Assembly (NCBI RefSeq): GCF_000715075.1
Contig: NC_134089.1
Location: 110,987,157 to 111,051,156 of the forward strand
Reading direction: 5' to 3'
DNA length: 64,000 nucleotides
Origin: Nicotiana tabacum
Taxonomy: Eukaryota; Streptophyta; Magnoliopsida; Solanales; Solanaceae
Every line of letters begins with the position of its first letter. Positions within the stretch are counted from its first letter, which is position 1. Both the position numbers and the translations under genes were made by a program. Positions 1 through 12,275 of the stretch are shown here, in pieces. Under the pieces are notes generated by a model. The model was not told the DNA's origin and searched no databases. It saw only the letters and a program-made list of their open reading frames with translations.

Positions 1-478
1 TATGAATTGATGGGTTTGATAGAAGAGTATGTACGATTATAGGTTTGGGGTGTTGATTGTTGATTATTGGTTAAAGGTATTGTTTACCTTATGGGTGATA
101 AAGAATAATGTTGATTATAATCATTTGAGACTTTAGAATTTATCTAGGAGCAAGCGAATGAGTTATTGGATGTAGAGACACCATTATAAGGATTATGAAG
201 CTTTATTCTCACCAAGTGTTTGATAAGATGCTTAAGTGACCAAAACATGAGCATCATAGCTAATATGAAATCCCTTTGACTTGTATTGCTATAGATTAAA
301 GTTGAAAGGATTGACAAACGTTGTATTACGCTCAAGCGCAGGAAGTTAAAGTATGTGAGGCTAACTCTTTACGTTTGGGAATACATATGATTCTCCCTAC
401 GTCCCATTCATTATGACCATTACTAGTTTTCTTAGAAAGTAGCTATGACTTAGTTCCCTGAATAGTAGTAAAACTTCA
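1..478. other. Left flank, no gene seen
   Basis: AT-rich sequence outside the left LTR of the Athila-like element. I see no domain, splice structure or repeat here. Short open frames have no recognisable content. Confidence 0.5.
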
Positions 479-496
479 ATTCTCTAGATGGCATAG
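479..496. repeat. Flanking direct repeat, left copy
   Basis: Eighteen bases immediately left of the LTR start (TGATCA) recur at 12276-12293 with one C/T difference. Its last five bases, CATAG, would be the expected 5-bp target-site duplication of a Ty3/gypsy element, but the match is longer than that. The extra length may mean the target was already repetitive or that the right LTR end was lost by recombination. Confidence 0.6.
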
Positions 497-1766
497 TGAT
501 CACGCCCAACTATGATTTTTAAAAGACAAAGTGGTCGTTGCAAATATAATCCGGTTTTAAGTCCGGAGTCGAATCCTCAGGGAACTAACCTTTCTATTAC
601 AACTCTTTGGCAATGCTATTATCAACTCAACCAATTTCTAGATGCAAGATTTTTATCAATCAATCTTGGATTTCGTTTAACTACTTCAATTAATATTAAA
701 GATAACAATATGCTAGATTAAAGATAATTCAATGGTAAAAAAGTCTAGGGCAGTGATTTTCCCAATTGCTAGTTTAGGTCTTGACTATTTCGCTATAATC
801 TCGCCGTAATACTCTATGGGGATTAAGAGCTATTGGCTATCATAATTATCTCTCGATCAACTACAATAATTTACTAGAGCATTCTCTCAAACTACTCTAG
901 CTGACAATGTGTACAGTTCTAAATTATCCCACCAAAGCTTCGTTATCTCTAAACCCACTTTTAAGTTCAAGTAATGAATCTCTTCAATTACCCAAAAGTG
1001 GTGTTGTTCAACATCTGTCTAACCTAATATTCCTTCTCAAGCAATATGAGGTAATTAGACACAATTAATTAAGGGCCCATTCAAGTAATCACCATACAAA
1101 ACGTAGTTGAACAATCATATAATAAATCCGGCTCGATTATAACAAGTTGAGTCAAAACTTCAACCAACAATTGGTTCCATCAACCCTGGATAATTGTTTA
1201 GCTACTCATAACAAAATAAAATAAAGCTACAAAGTTGTTCATAATGTATAATTGCAAGAATTAAAAGGGGATAGAAAAACTCTAATGTTTGGTTGATCTT
1301 CTCACACTAGTTCTTGCCTCCAAAGTAGTCTAAAACAAGCTTAATTGTGTCTTGGGTGAGCTTATAAAGTTTATAAGGGTTTGGAACAAGTTTTCCCCGA
1401 ATTACACTTTGGTCCCCAATTTTCTGGCACTTGAACAGTTCACCGCGGTCGCGGCAAGACCACGGTGAACGCTGAACATTCTGCCTCACATAATTGATCT
1501 GTCGCGGTTCAACCGCGGTTCCACCACGGTCGCGGTGGATCTCGCTCAGTCCATTTTTGCTTCTTTATGCTCGGGTACTTCTTGATTAGGCGTTTTCTTC
1601 ACATTATTGACTCCAAAATACTCCGTAGTGCTTCCTCACTTAGATTATTCCCTGCAAAGCAAAAGAACACCATTTAGAGCATTTTGTTATCAATTCGCCT
1701 ATAAAATAACAATAAATTTTGGTAATATTTAGGTGTAAATATCATCCATATAGCCTAATATCAACA
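497..1766 (-). repeat. 3' LTR of Athila-like element
   Basis: Begins TGATCA and ends ATCAACA, so the minus strand reads TGTTGAT...TGATCA. It aligns along its length with 11031-12275. A GC-rich patch at about 1440-1545 holds several CCGCGG/CGCGGT dyads. The open frame starting at 512 lies inside the LTR and recurs in the other LTR; it has no domain and is not taken as a gene. Confidence 0.85.
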
Positions 1767-1779
1767 CCCCACACTTAAA
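1767..1779 (-). other. Polypurine tract
   Basis: On the minus strand this reads AAGTGTGGGG plus flanking purines, directly before the 3' LTR start TGTTGAT. Position and purine content fit the primer site for plus-strand DNA synthesis. Related tracts recur at 2476-2492 and 3366-3386. Confidence 0.7.
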
Positions 1780-3403
1780 TTATTGCTTGTCCTCTAGCAA
1801 TCCACCACACTCTATCAAAGTTCCTTCCCTAAACTTTTCCCTCAACGAGTCACACCTTGAACAATTTACCAAAGTTGCACCTAGTAGTGAACAACCTTTG
1901 CCTCAGAAGTCGAATATCTCGTACCATGCAATATTTACACTTATTCAAACCACTCTATACAGAAGTCAAGACTTCCTTTTATTTGTGAATCACATGCCCT
2001 CACATTACACACGAGAGTAGTTCCACAATTAATATGATTAAAAACAATTAGGAACTCAGATGGACAAAATTCGCTCACTCTCCAAAAGAACATTCACACG
2101 CCACAAAGATGCACCATAAGCTTGCCAGTAGTGTAATACTCTACTAATTGAGCCTATCCAGTCTAAGATCAATTAGGACTCCACTTGGTTGTAATGTAGG
2201 CTAAGAGATGGGTAGAATATATTTGGATATAGTGACTAACCTCCCTAAGCACTTTTTAATACAAAACACATTAACATTCCATATCATTCTTATGTCAACC
2301 AGACATTTCCCGCAATTTATTTATAACATCTCATTCCTTTAGGTGCATTTGTATCAATCTACCACTTATCAACTAATACATTTATTCACAAGAATTTTTT
2401 TTCGTGGCGCTTCTTCTTTTACTCTTCAATACTGCACCTTTCCTCTATTTCATTGGCTCCACTCAAAACCAAACCACCACCCCACACTTTAACTTTTGCA
2501 TATGTCAAGGTCATTCAAGTGCTCATGGGAGGTAAAGGGGTCAAACAAAAGGCTATTCAAACAATTGTAAGGTTCGCAATGTGATTGCCAAAGAAACAGG
2601 CTTATAGGCTCAACGGGGTTAACTACGATGTATTATATTCAGGTGGGTTTACGTTATATATCTGGCTTAACAAAGAAATGCCTATATCACTTCTAAGACT
2701 AAATAAAGCTACTATTTCGCTTTGCAAACACACATGGCAAGTTCTATGTTCAATTGTAAATCATGGAATACAGTATAGCTCACACACACATGGCATATGA
2801 CTCAGTTCGAATTGATTTATCAAGACATTCTCTTTTGAGTGTTCAAGTCAGCTACAAACATACAACTTTAAGGCACTTTAGCAAGAGTCAACCATTGAGA
2901 CTAAGCGTTACACTCTAGTATTGATTGTATTCAGATGTATTAACGCCAAGGGATTCTCTTTCTATTTCAGCTCGTAGCCCCTCAATGCTCACTAAATTAA
3001 AAACAAAATAAACAAAAACTACCTAAACCCGGTTCAAGCTAAACCTTTGGAAAAGAACCGTGGCCCAAAGAAAAATTAAGGGGGAGTTACTACACTACCT
3101 AAAAATAAAATAAATTTTTTTTTTGGTATTTTCTCTAGACTAACTTCCCTCAAGAAACTGTCTCAAATATCCGTCATCAGGAAGAGTCCTTATATTCTCT
3201 TTTTTTTTGTTCGACTCATGTCCCTCAAGAGACTTGTCGAAAGGTGTCCGTTGTTGGGCCAAGTCGAATTTAATTACATGATCCTACCATACCAATCAAT
3301 CAAAAATAAAGCAACATCATACAAAGTTACACAATCTATTTACAACAACATCATACAACAACAATCCACCACCTCACACTTAAAAATATGGCATGTCCCC
3401 ATG
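1780..3403 (-). other. 3' untranslated region of Athila-like element
   Basis: About 1.6 kb between the accessory ORF and the 3' LTR. No domain is visible in either strand. It holds two further PPT-like tracts at 2476-2492 and 3366-3386. Confidence 0.5.
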
Positions 3404-4420
3404 TCAACAAATAAAGAGCACATTAAGGAAGGGTGTCAGGCGGGTACTTCGACGGGGCTGTGATGGGCCCGCCTCTTCAACCCTCGTAGGTGGTGGGACC
3501 GCAACTGCCTCAGCATTATCATCATCAGATTCATCATCCGAGTCATCAACATTCACCACCGGCTCTATCCCAATTCTGATTTTTCTTGCCAGGAACGGGG
3601 CTTTCAGTGGCAATTTCCCATCAACTCTAAGGTATTCAGGGACTCTAGCAACACGGCACAACCTGGTGACTAGAGAAGGGAAGTAGAAGCCTTTGAGTAA
3701 CTCATGTGATCTAATGAACATTTCGTCATGGAGGAGCTAGGCCACATCAAAATCCCTGTAGGCCATGAAACAGTAGATCGCAGCCACTCGTGGTAGATTG
3801 ACATTGGTCATATTGCTGGAGGGCAACAACCGACTGTTGATAATGATGAGCCAACACTTAGCCTCCCAATTGAGAGACTGGGAGTTAAGTGTGATCCGGT
3901 GCTTAATCCATATGTATTCTCTATCTGTCACACAGATAGTCTCAAGAAGAGTTGCCCACAAGGCACTTGTTCGGCTATAAGTACGATAAACATCAGCTTC
4001 CCCCCTGAAAACTAGCAACCGGTACACCCTGCGAATGGCGTCGATGGATGCATTTACCCGGGTATTGCATACAGTAACAACACCATTCTCATGTTCCGAG
4101 CAGTTAGCATAGAACTCCCTTACTATCTGAACATTGGCCTCCTCTGGTTCCTTAAAGAAGATGTCTAGCTGACACCTCCTCAACTCATTGAAGATATTTG
4201 GGCATTCTACCTCTAAGGCTTCTCGGCCAATATGCACCTCATGTAACAATTTCTTAGTAGCCTTTGCATTGTACCTGTCCTCCGCCGGTTTGGAGACAAA
4301 CCTAGTGCTGTCAAACTGTGGCGCACTGGCTTGACTCCTAGCTCTCAAGGAACTTCCCGGTCCACTAGCTGAGGACCCGGTGTTGCGTCTTTTCCTAGAT
4401 GGATTCATTGTACCTGTCAA
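3404..4420 (-). pseudogene. Accessory ORF of Athila-like element (putative plant transposon protein domain)
   Basis: The frame starts at ATG 4418-4420 and runs about 338 codons, with one in-frame TAG at 3737-3739 that breaks it into 227 and 105 codons. The N-terminus is basic and serine-rich (PSRKRRNTGSS). The middle holds a FYANC...VTVCNTRVNASIDAIRRVY stretch resembling the putative plant transposon protein domain (Pfam PF20167) found in accessory ORFs of plant gypsy elements. The C-terminus is acidic (DDSDDESDDD) then basic. It lies between integrase and the 3' LTR, where some Athila elements carry an env-like ORF, but I see no signal peptide or membrane segment, so I do not call it env. 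Function unknown. The TAG fits a CAG-to-TAG change. Confidence 0.65.
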
Positions 4421-5416
4421 ACAGAGAAACGCCTATCAGTGAGGGTGTGAGATGTGTGAAGTATGGGTGGTTATTCAGACTTCACCATAACCGTGCCGCA
4501 TTAGCCCTTATAACTCCATTGGGGAAATTCTACCAAACACCTTGTGAGCAAGACAATTCCTCACACATATAGCCCATATGGATACTTCAATCTGTCCCCC
4601 AAATCACAAGTTGTATTACACCATTACACCCTACAACAATTAGTTCAACACCCACAAACATACACCTCTCCACCACATTATACACATAGCCCCTTCACAA
4701 GTTACTACACAAACGAAATTCAAAAGAAAAAAAAGAAGAAAAAAAACAAAAATCTACTAAAAATTACTACACAATTACAAACATTAGGCTAGCATACAAC
4801 TACAACAAAATACAAAATAAAAGATAGGTGGAGGTGAATTACATACCTTGATGGAAGAAGGAGTGAGAGGAATGGAGATGGGGGAAGTAAGATGAGTGGC
4901 GAAGAAGAAGAAGAAGAGAGGAATTTGGGAGTTAGGGTTTAGAGAGAGAGATAAATTGGGAAATAAAGAAGGGGAGGGGGTGTTGTGGGAAATAAAGAAA
5001 GGGGGTGTTTGAAAAGAAGAAAAAATTTAAAAAAAAATTAATTAGAAATACTTACCTGGGCGCCGATTTTTTACGCGTCACAGCGGTCCTGCCGCGGTGG
5101 GTTGAAATTCTTAGGCAGTGTGTTATGCTTTCACCGTAGTCCTACCGCAGTCGTGGTGGGCTGCACAATATCGAGGCAGTGTCCTCACCTCTCACCTCGA
5201 TCACGGTGGATTGCCCAGTTTTTTTTAATAATAATCATGGTTACATACACGAATGAAACACAACAATCGTGGGTTGCCTCCCACGCAGCACCTGATTTAA
5301 CGTCGGCACAACGCAGGCTTGGAGCAATACTCCTCATTCACGTACTGGGGCTCTTCCAACATTATTGTCTTTCTGTCCCCTTTCTCATCTGCCATTCCAA
5401 GGTAGTGTTTCAACCT
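4421..5416 (-). other. Spacer between integrase and accessory ORF
   Basis: No coding domain. On the plus strand 4855-5030 is purine-rich with GAA, GAGA and GGGTTTAGAG runs. At 5060-5215 there are three degenerate GC-rich motifs of the type CGGTCCTGCCGCGGTGG that resemble the GC-rich patch in both LTRs. This could be the leader of a separate transcript for the accessory ORF; that is inference. Confidence 0.4.
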
Positions 5417-6425
5417 CTAACCATTCACTGTGAACTTATTCATCACATCCTCTGATTCAATCTCAACAGCTCCACTTGGGAACATTTGTACCACTCTGAA
5501 GGGTCCTGACCATCGGGACTTCAACTTACCCGAAAACAATCTCAATCTAGAGTTGTATAACAACACTAGCTCTCCGGATTTGAAGTTTCGGTCCACGATG
5601 TGCTTGTCATGCATCAGCTTCATCCGTTTTTTGTATAATCTAGCACTCTCGAATGCCTGGAACCTGAATTCCTCTAGCTCATGTAACCAGTGACTCTGCT
5701 AGTGCCTGTTGTCTCCATGTCTAAGTTCAACTGCTGCAATGACCAAAGTGCTTTGTGCTCAAGCTATACCGGGAGGTGACATGCCTTTCCAAATACCAAC
5801 TTGTACGGTGACATACCAATTGGAGTTTTGAAGGCTGTGCGGTACGCCCACAATGCATCATCCAGCTTCCTTGCCCAATCAGTCCTTGTTGCATTCATTG
5901 TTTTTGTAAGAACACTTTTAATCTCCCTATTGGATACTTCAACTTGCCTGCTCGACTGTGGATGATATGGGGTGGTCATCTTATGACGAACTCCATACTT
6001 TTCCAGCAGTCGTGCGAACGCTCTATTACAGAAATGGGTACCGCCATCACTGAGTATCACTGAATATTCTTTTTTAGAAAGCCTGTTACCCCTTTAGCAT
6101 CATTGGTTGGGAGAGCCACTGCTTCGACCCACTTGGAGACGTAGTCAACTGCTACCAATATGTACTTGTTACCATACGAGCTGACAAATGGCCCCATGAA
6201 GTCGATTCCCCACAAGTCAAAAACCTCCACCTCTTGAATTGTGGTCATTGGCATCTCATGTCTGCGAGATATATTGCCTGTCCTTTGGCATTCGTCGCAA
6301 CTTTTGACCCAAGCATGGGCATCCTTGAACAGAGTTGGCCAATACAAGCCCGACTCCAACACCTTATCTAATGTACGAATTCCTCCAAAGTGACCACCAT
6401 ATGGTGAGGCATGGCAAGCTTGCAA
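5417..6425 (-). pseudogene. Integrase domain of Athila-like pol
   Basis: Integrase joins the cDNA to the host chromosome. Reading from 6425 downward, the zinc-binding HHCC part is seen as [11 protein letters not shown] followed by CDECQRTG. The catalytic core follows: first Asp in WGIDFMGPF, second Asp in [10 protein letters not shown] (around 6040), and Glu in [13 protein letters not shown] (around 5940). The C-terminal part at 5417-5623 has the GPFRVVQMFPSGAVEIE pattern typical of gypsy integrase ends; no chromodomain is visible. The domain lies in three frame pieces (6425-6057, 6060-5764, 5623-5417), with a frame change near 6060 and stops between 5764 and 5623. All DDE residues are still present. 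Confidence 0.88.
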
Positions 6426-6434
6426 AACGGAATT

Positions 6435-8621
6435 TTAATCTTTCTCGGGGATACACCGCCGGATCATGTTATCTACATAGATTTTAAACAATAGAGGTTC
6501 ATCCCAATAATAAGACTGACAATCACAAAAGAACTTTTTCTTTTGAATAGAGGAGATTTCATGAGGCACAATACCACTTGCTAAATAATTAGCAATGTCA
6601 GCATACCATGGTGCCTCCTCTATTGTCATTGCTAGTAACTGTTCATTCGGGAATGTCTCTGTTATATCCTCAACCTCTACCTTCTTTTCAGCGTCTTCCA
6701 ACCTTAAGAGGTGGTCAGTCACTTGGTTCTCTGTCCGTTTTCTGTCACGTATCTCCAGATCAAATTCTTGTAAAAGAAGAACCCAGTGAATCAAGTGTGG
6801 CTTTGACTCCTTCTTTTCTATCAGGTACCTAATTGCTGCATGGTCAGTGTAAACAATAACTTTTGAGCCAATCAAGTATGACCTGAATTTGTCGAATGCA
6901 AAAACGACAGCCAACATCTCCTTTTTCGTCACGGTGTAATTGAGTTGTGCACCGCTAAGCGTTATGCTTGCATAGTAAATCGGGTGCATCAGTTTATCTT
7001 TTCTTTGCCCCAAGACTGCTCCTATAGCATAATCACTTGCATCGCACATGAGCTTAAACAGTTGCTCCCAGTTGGGTGCAACAATGATCGGTGCAGTCAC
7101 CAATCTCTTCTTCAACTCCTCAAATGTCAACCTGCAATCATTAGAAAACACAAAGGGGTGATCCTTTTCAAGGAGTTTACATAACGGGTTAGCAATTCTA
7201 GAGAAATCTTTTATGAATCGCCTGTAGAACCCGGCGTGGACAAGGAAACTTCTCACTGCCTTGACTGAAGTAGAAAGTGGAAATTTTTCAATCACGTCAA
7301 CCTTAGCATGGTTAACCTCAATTCCCTTACTGGACACTCGATGCCCCAGGACTATCCCTTCTTGTACCATAAAATGGCACTTCTCCCAATTCAACACTAA
7401 ATTTGTCTCCACACATCTTTTGAGCACTCTTCTTAAGTTGTGAAGACAATCCTCAAATGAATCATCCACCATGGAGAAATCATCCATAAATACCTCCATA
7501 ATGTCCTCCACCATGTCTGTGAAAATGGCTAACATGCACCGTTGAAATGTCGTCGGTGAATTGCAAAGCCCAAAAGGCATTCTCCGGAAGGCGAAGATGC
7601 CATACGGACAAGTGAAGGATGTTTTCTCTCTGTCTTTGGGGGATATTGAGATCTGATTGTACCCCGAATATCCATCCAAGGAACAAAAGTGTGATCGCCC
7701 GGCCAGCCTGTCCAATATCTAGTCAATGTATGGCAGGGGGAAGTGGTCCTTTCGGGTGGCTGTGTTCAAATTTCGGTAATCCATGCAAATCCGCCATCCC
7801 GTGACTATACGATCGAGATCAACTCGTTGTTCTCATTTTGTACAAACCGTCATTCACCCTTTTTCGGCAAACATTGGACAGGGCTGACCCAATTGCTGTC
7901 AGAGATGGGGAAGATGATTCTCGCATCTAACCATTTGATCACTTCCTTCCTCACCACCTCTTTGATATTTGGGTTCAACCTTCTTTGATGTTCTCTAGAA
8001 GGTTTGTGCCCTTCTTCCAAGATAATCTTGTGCATACAGAAGGCTGGGCTGATACCCTTTATATCTGCCATGGTCCAACCAATGGCAGTTTACTTTCCTG
8101 TGGTACCTGTAGGAGTTGCTCTACCTGCACATCTAGCAAACTGGATGATATAATGACAGGCAAAGTAGAATCGGGGCCTAAGAAAACGTACTTGAGGTGA
8201 GTTGGGAGCGGTTTCAGCTCTAGCTTGGGTGGTTCCTCTACTGATGGCTTTGCTGGAGGTATAGCCCTTTTTTCTAACTCAAGGGACTCGAACTGAGGTT
8301 CCCTTTCTTAGAATCCTTGGCCTTCAAGTGCCATGACCCACTCAGCTAACCCTTCACCATCCATCTCCTCCAAATTTGTCAGGCAAGCCTCTAATGGATC
8401 TTTAGCCGTCAGGGTCACATTATCTTCGTGCAGGATCACATCCACTGCTCCACCAAAGAGCAATTAGCATATTCACTAGGTCTCCTCATGGATTGCTGAA
8501 CGTTGAATATGACTTCTTCATCGTTCAGCCTCATTTTTAATTCCCCAGTCTCACAATCAATCAGTGCTCTCCTAGTGGCTAAGAATGACCTCCCTAAAAT
8601 GATAGGTATCTCATCATCTAC
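6435..8621 (-). pseudogene. Reverse transcriptase and RNase H of Athila-like pol
   Basis: This part copies the element RNA into DNA. From 8621 down there is first the conserved linker [15 protein letters not shown] after protease. The RT start is at 8071-7850 (KEVIKWLDARIIFPISDSNWVSPV). The long frame 7715-6435 has [19 protein letters not shown] and the catalytic FMDDFS box. RNase H follows with [14 protein letters not shown] and TDHAAIRYL. Frames change between 8071 and 7715, and several stops lie at 8100-8450. The order RT-RH-INT places it in Ty3/gypsy, and FMDDFS is the form usual in Athila. Broken copy. Confidence 0.9.
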
Positions 8622-9185
8622 CTAAATATCCAGAATAACAAAGTCTGTAGGGAACACAAACTTCCCCACTTGTACCAACACATCATCAAGAATCCCAGTT
8701 GGCTTTTTAACCGTATGGTCAGCCAGTTGCAACAACATCGAAGTCGGTCTAGCTTTGCCAATGCCCAGTTTGGTGTATATAGCCAGTGACATCAAATTTA
8801 TGTTGGCTCCTAAGTCATATAATGCCTTTGCAAAGGCATAACTCCCAATAGTGCATGAGATAGTAAAGCTACTGGGGTCAGATATCTTTTGAGCCATGGG
8901 TCTTGTCACTACTGCGGTCTACGTCAGAGTCACTATGGATAGGTCCTGAAAATCAAACTTCCGTGACAGTAGGTCCTTCATCATCTTCGCATAGCCTGGC
9001 ATCTCCCTCAAGGCATCCATCAAAGGAATATTCAATTGAAATTGACGCAGCATCTCCATGAATTTCCTGTATTGATCTTCCTTCTTTTGTTTTACCAGTC
9101 TTTGAGGGAATGGTGCTGGTATCACCCTTTGTGCACTGCTTGCTGGCTTCTCTCTATTGGGGTTCTGTGGCACAAGAGGTGCCAC
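8622..9185 (-). pseudogene. Gag-protease linker and aspartic protease of Athila-like element
   Basis: The linker at 9185-8919 ([20 protein letters not shown]...[18 protein letters not shown]) is the conserved segment before protease in Athila polyproteins. Protease follows at 8909-8622 with [13 protein letters not shown], where the Asp of the DLGA box is the catalytic residue, and ends near FVILDI. The enzyme cleaves the Gag-Pol polyprotein and acts as a dimer. A stop separates linker and protease near 8915. Confidence 0.8.
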
Positions 9186-9434
9186 CTGTTCTGTAGCTTA
9201 TTCACTCACCTTAGCCTTACCCTTTTCATCCTGACCCTATTCAACCACTACTTCAGTAAGTTCTGCTGGTTCATCTACCTCTAGTGAAATTGGAGTGGCT
9301 GGCGTAGTCTCTTTTCTGGCTTTTGCAACTTCCTACTCTTTATCTAAATCTCTCTCATTCCGGAGACTCACTGCCATCAGCTGATTCGAGTTTCGTTCCT
9401 TAGGGTTAATATTTGTATCTGCTGGCAATGTTCC

Positions 9435-10896
9435 CTAGGGGCGGTTGTTTAAAGCCATAGACAGCTGCCCCAACTGAGTTTCAATGTTCTTTATAGCTGA
9501 ACCATGCACTACCAACTTTTCATGCATCTTACCATTTGTCCCAATGAGTTGCTGAAACATACCTCTGATCTCTACCATGTTGTTATCTTGTTGCTGAGAA
9601 GGTGGCTGATATGTCAACTGTTGTTGGTGGTTCTGCTGTGGATAACCCTGCTATCTCTGGTATGGCACCATTTGGCCTTGGGGTTGCATACCTCCAGGTT
9701 GTTGCATGTTTGGCATGTATTGCTGATTTACTGCCGGTATCCACTGTTATCCTCCTTGTCTCTGACCCCCAAAGTTGTTGACATATTTCATATCTTCTCT
9801 TACCCCTTGATTGTCACCTTCTCCACTCCATGAGCACATATAAGACTGATTAACACAGGGTGTACATAGTCCTCCATTTGTCGTGTCAACAATATGCACT
9901 TGTTTTGTACCCATCTCATCAATCTTCTTTGTCAATACACTCATCTGAGTCAGGAGTGTGGCCATGTTCTCTACATGCAAATTATTTGGGTCAAGAGGAA
10001 ATGAGTGAACTATGGGTGCCAGTGTTGTACCTCTAGTCATCCACCCCGAATTATGGGACATCTTGTCCAGAAGGGCTTTGCATTCGTGAATGTCTTACTC
10101 AAAAATGCACCCCCAGATGAAGCATCCACATTGGCCTTTAGATTGTCAGCTAACCCCACGTAGAACCTCTGACCGAGCATCTGTCCGGAATACCATGATG
10201 AGGACACTTCACTAGCATCCCTTTGAATCTTTCCCAAGTTTCCTGCAAGGTCTCAGTCGGCTGCTGCTTGTACTGCAATATTTCATCAATCTGCCTTGTA
10301 GTCTTGTTGGGCGGGTAGAACTTATTTAGGAACTGCTTGACTAATTCCTCCCATGTGACAATGGAATTGATTGGGAGCGAATTCAACCAAGTCAGAGCTT
10401 CCCCAGTCACAGAGAACGGGAACAATAACAACTTGATAGCTTCTGGGGTAACATTCGGCTGCCTTTGGGTCACACAAATCGACAGAAATCTTTTCAAGTG
10501 TTGCTGAGGGTCTTTAATGTGTGACCTTGAGAATAATCCCTTATTAGGCAAAAGATGCAGCATATTGTTGGTGATCTGGAATGTCTCCGCTTGAATTAGG
10601 GGCACAGCTATGGCAGTAGCCAGGTTGTCAGCTGTAGGTTGTGCCCAATCATAAAGTGCAGCTTTTGGAACAAGTGGTGCCACTACTCTGACGTTTGGGA
10701 GAGCTGGCGTATCCCCGACGTTTCCGTTGACGTTTTCTACGTCACCCATGTCAAATTTGAGCTGGTGTGGTTGTTGTGATTGTTGGATCCTCTTGTTGGC
10801 ACGGTTCAATGCTCTGAATGTTTTCTCGGGGTCTGAGAGTCCTTCTAGCAGTTCTCCAGTCCTCGAAGAGTTTCTAGGTATACACCTGAATTCCAC
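9435..10896 (-). pseudogene. Gag of Athila-like element
   Basis: Capsid-type protein that packages the element RNA. The first frame (10896-10150) has the retrotransposon gag core at about residues 120-235: HLKRFLSICVTQRQ, LFPFSVTGEALTWLNSLP, VKQFLNKFYPPNKT and ETLQETWERFKGMLVKCPHHG. Two frame changes follow near 10150-10240 and 10050. The later pieces contain the conserved FYVGLADNLKANVDASSGGAFLSK and, at 9435-9617, the coil-like IKNIETQLGQLSMALNNRP of Athila gag tails. A clear CCHC knuckle is missing; LCTPCVNQSYMC may be its remnant. Gag lies directly behind the 5' LTR and PBS. Confidence 0.85.
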
Positions 10897-11007
10897 AAGA
10901 GTTCAACGTGAGAATTTCAATGAAAAGATTGTTTAACAGCTTCGAAAATTGATTTAAACTAATAATTCTAACAATACTTCTAAGTTGAAACAAATAACAC
11001 CGTTAGT

Positions 11008-11025
11008 TCCCTGGCAACATCGCCA
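11008..11025 (-). other. Primer binding site, tRNA-Asp-like
   Basis: On the minus strand TGGCGATGTTGCCAGGGA lies five bases inside the 5' LTR end. It differs at three positions from TGGCGCCGTTGCCGGGGA, the complement of the 3' end of plant tRNA-Asp that I recall as the usual Athila primer. Two of the three changes fit C-to-T or G-to-A decay. This fixes the minus orientation of the element. Confidence 0.75.
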
Positions 11026-11030
11026 AAATT

Positions 11031-12275
11031 TGATCATTCCCAACTATGCCTTTTAAAAGACAAAGAGGTCGTTGCAAATATAATCCGGTTTTAAGTCTGG
11101 AGCCGAATCCTCAGGGAACTAACCTATCTATTACAACTCTTTGGCAATGCTATTATCAACTCAACCAATTTCTAGATGCAAGATTTTTATCAATCAATCT
11201 TGGGTTTCGTTTAACTACTTCAATTAATATTAGAAATAACAATATGCTAGATTAAAGATAATTCAATGGTAAAAAGGTCTAGGGCAGTGATTTCCCCAAT
11301 TGCTAGTTTAGGTCTTGACTCTTTCGCTATAATCTCGCCGTAATACTCTATGAGCATTAAGAGTTATGGGCTATCGTAATTATCTCTCGATCAACTACAA
11401 TAATTTACTAGAGCATTCTCTCGAACTACTCTAGCTGACAATATGTACAGTTCTAAATTATCCTACCAAAGCTTCGTTATCTCTAAACCCACTTTTAAGT
11501 TCAAGTAATGAATCTCTTCAATTACCTAAAAGTGGTGGTGTTCAACAGCTGTCTAACCTAATTTTCTTTCTCAAGCAATATGAGGTAATTAGATACGATT
11601 AATCAAGGGCCCATTCAATTAATCACCATACAAAACGTAGTTGAACAATCATATAATAAATCCGGCTCGATTATAACAAGTTGAGTCAAAACTTCAACCA
11701 ACAATTGGTTCCATCAACCCTAGATAATTGTTTAGCTACTCATAACAAAATAAAATAAAGCTACAAAGTTGTTCATAATGTATAATTGCAAGAATTAAAA
11801 GGAAATAAAAAAACTCTAATGTTTGGTTGATCTTCTCACACTAGTTCTTGCATCCAAAGTAGTCTAAAAACAAGCTTAATTGTGTCTTGAGCAAGCTTCT
11901 AAAGTTTATAAGGGTTTGGAACAAGTTTTCCCCGAATTACACTTTGGTCCCCAATTTTCTGTCACTTGAACAGTTCATCGCGGTCGCGGCAAGACCGCGG
12001 TGAACGCTGAACATTCTGCCTCGCATAATTGATCTGCCGCGGTTCAACCGCGGTCGCGGTGGATCTAACTCAGTCCATTTTTGCTTCTTTATGCTTGTGT
12101 ACTTCTTGATTAGGCGTTTTCTTCACATTATTGACTCCAAAATACTCTATAGTGCTTTCTCACTTAGATTATTCTCTGTGAAGCAAAAGAACATCATTTA
12201 GAGCATTTTATTATCAATTCGTCTATAAAACAACAATAAAGCATGGTAATATTTTGGTGTAAATATCATCTATAT
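11031..12275 (-). repeat. 5' LTR of Athila-like element
   Basis: Aligns with 497-1766 from TGATCA to AATATCAT. The outer end lacks the last 20 or so bases seen in the other LTR (up to ATCAACA) and runs straight into the flanking repeat at 12276. It contains the same GC-rich CCGCGG patch (about 11980-12065), about 10 bp shorter. Confidence 0.85.

Larger units (their letters stand above)
497..12275 (-). mobile_element. Athila-type Ty3/gypsy LTR retrotransposon, decayed
   Basis: About 11.8 kb bounded by two direct LTR copies (497-1766 and 11031-12275). On the minus strand the order is 5' LTR, PBS, gag, protease, reverse transcriptase, RNase H, integrase, an accessory ORF, PPT and 3' LTR. That order with integrase last, the gag signature with LFPFS and WLNSLP, and an extra ORF before the 3' LTR are the layout of the Athila lineage. 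Each coding domain is interrupted by stops or frameshifts, so the copy is not autonomous. The LTRs differ at many sites and by a deletion of about 10 bp in the GC-rich part, so the insertion is not recent. Confidence 0.9.

Noticed and set aside
512..721. 69-codon frames at 512-721 and 11046-11255 as a conserved gene pair
   Set aside because: They are the same stretch of the two LTR copies; conservation comes from the LTR.
3404..4420. Env-like gene of an Athila element
   Set aside because: No signal peptide, membrane segment or glycosylation-rich region is apparent.
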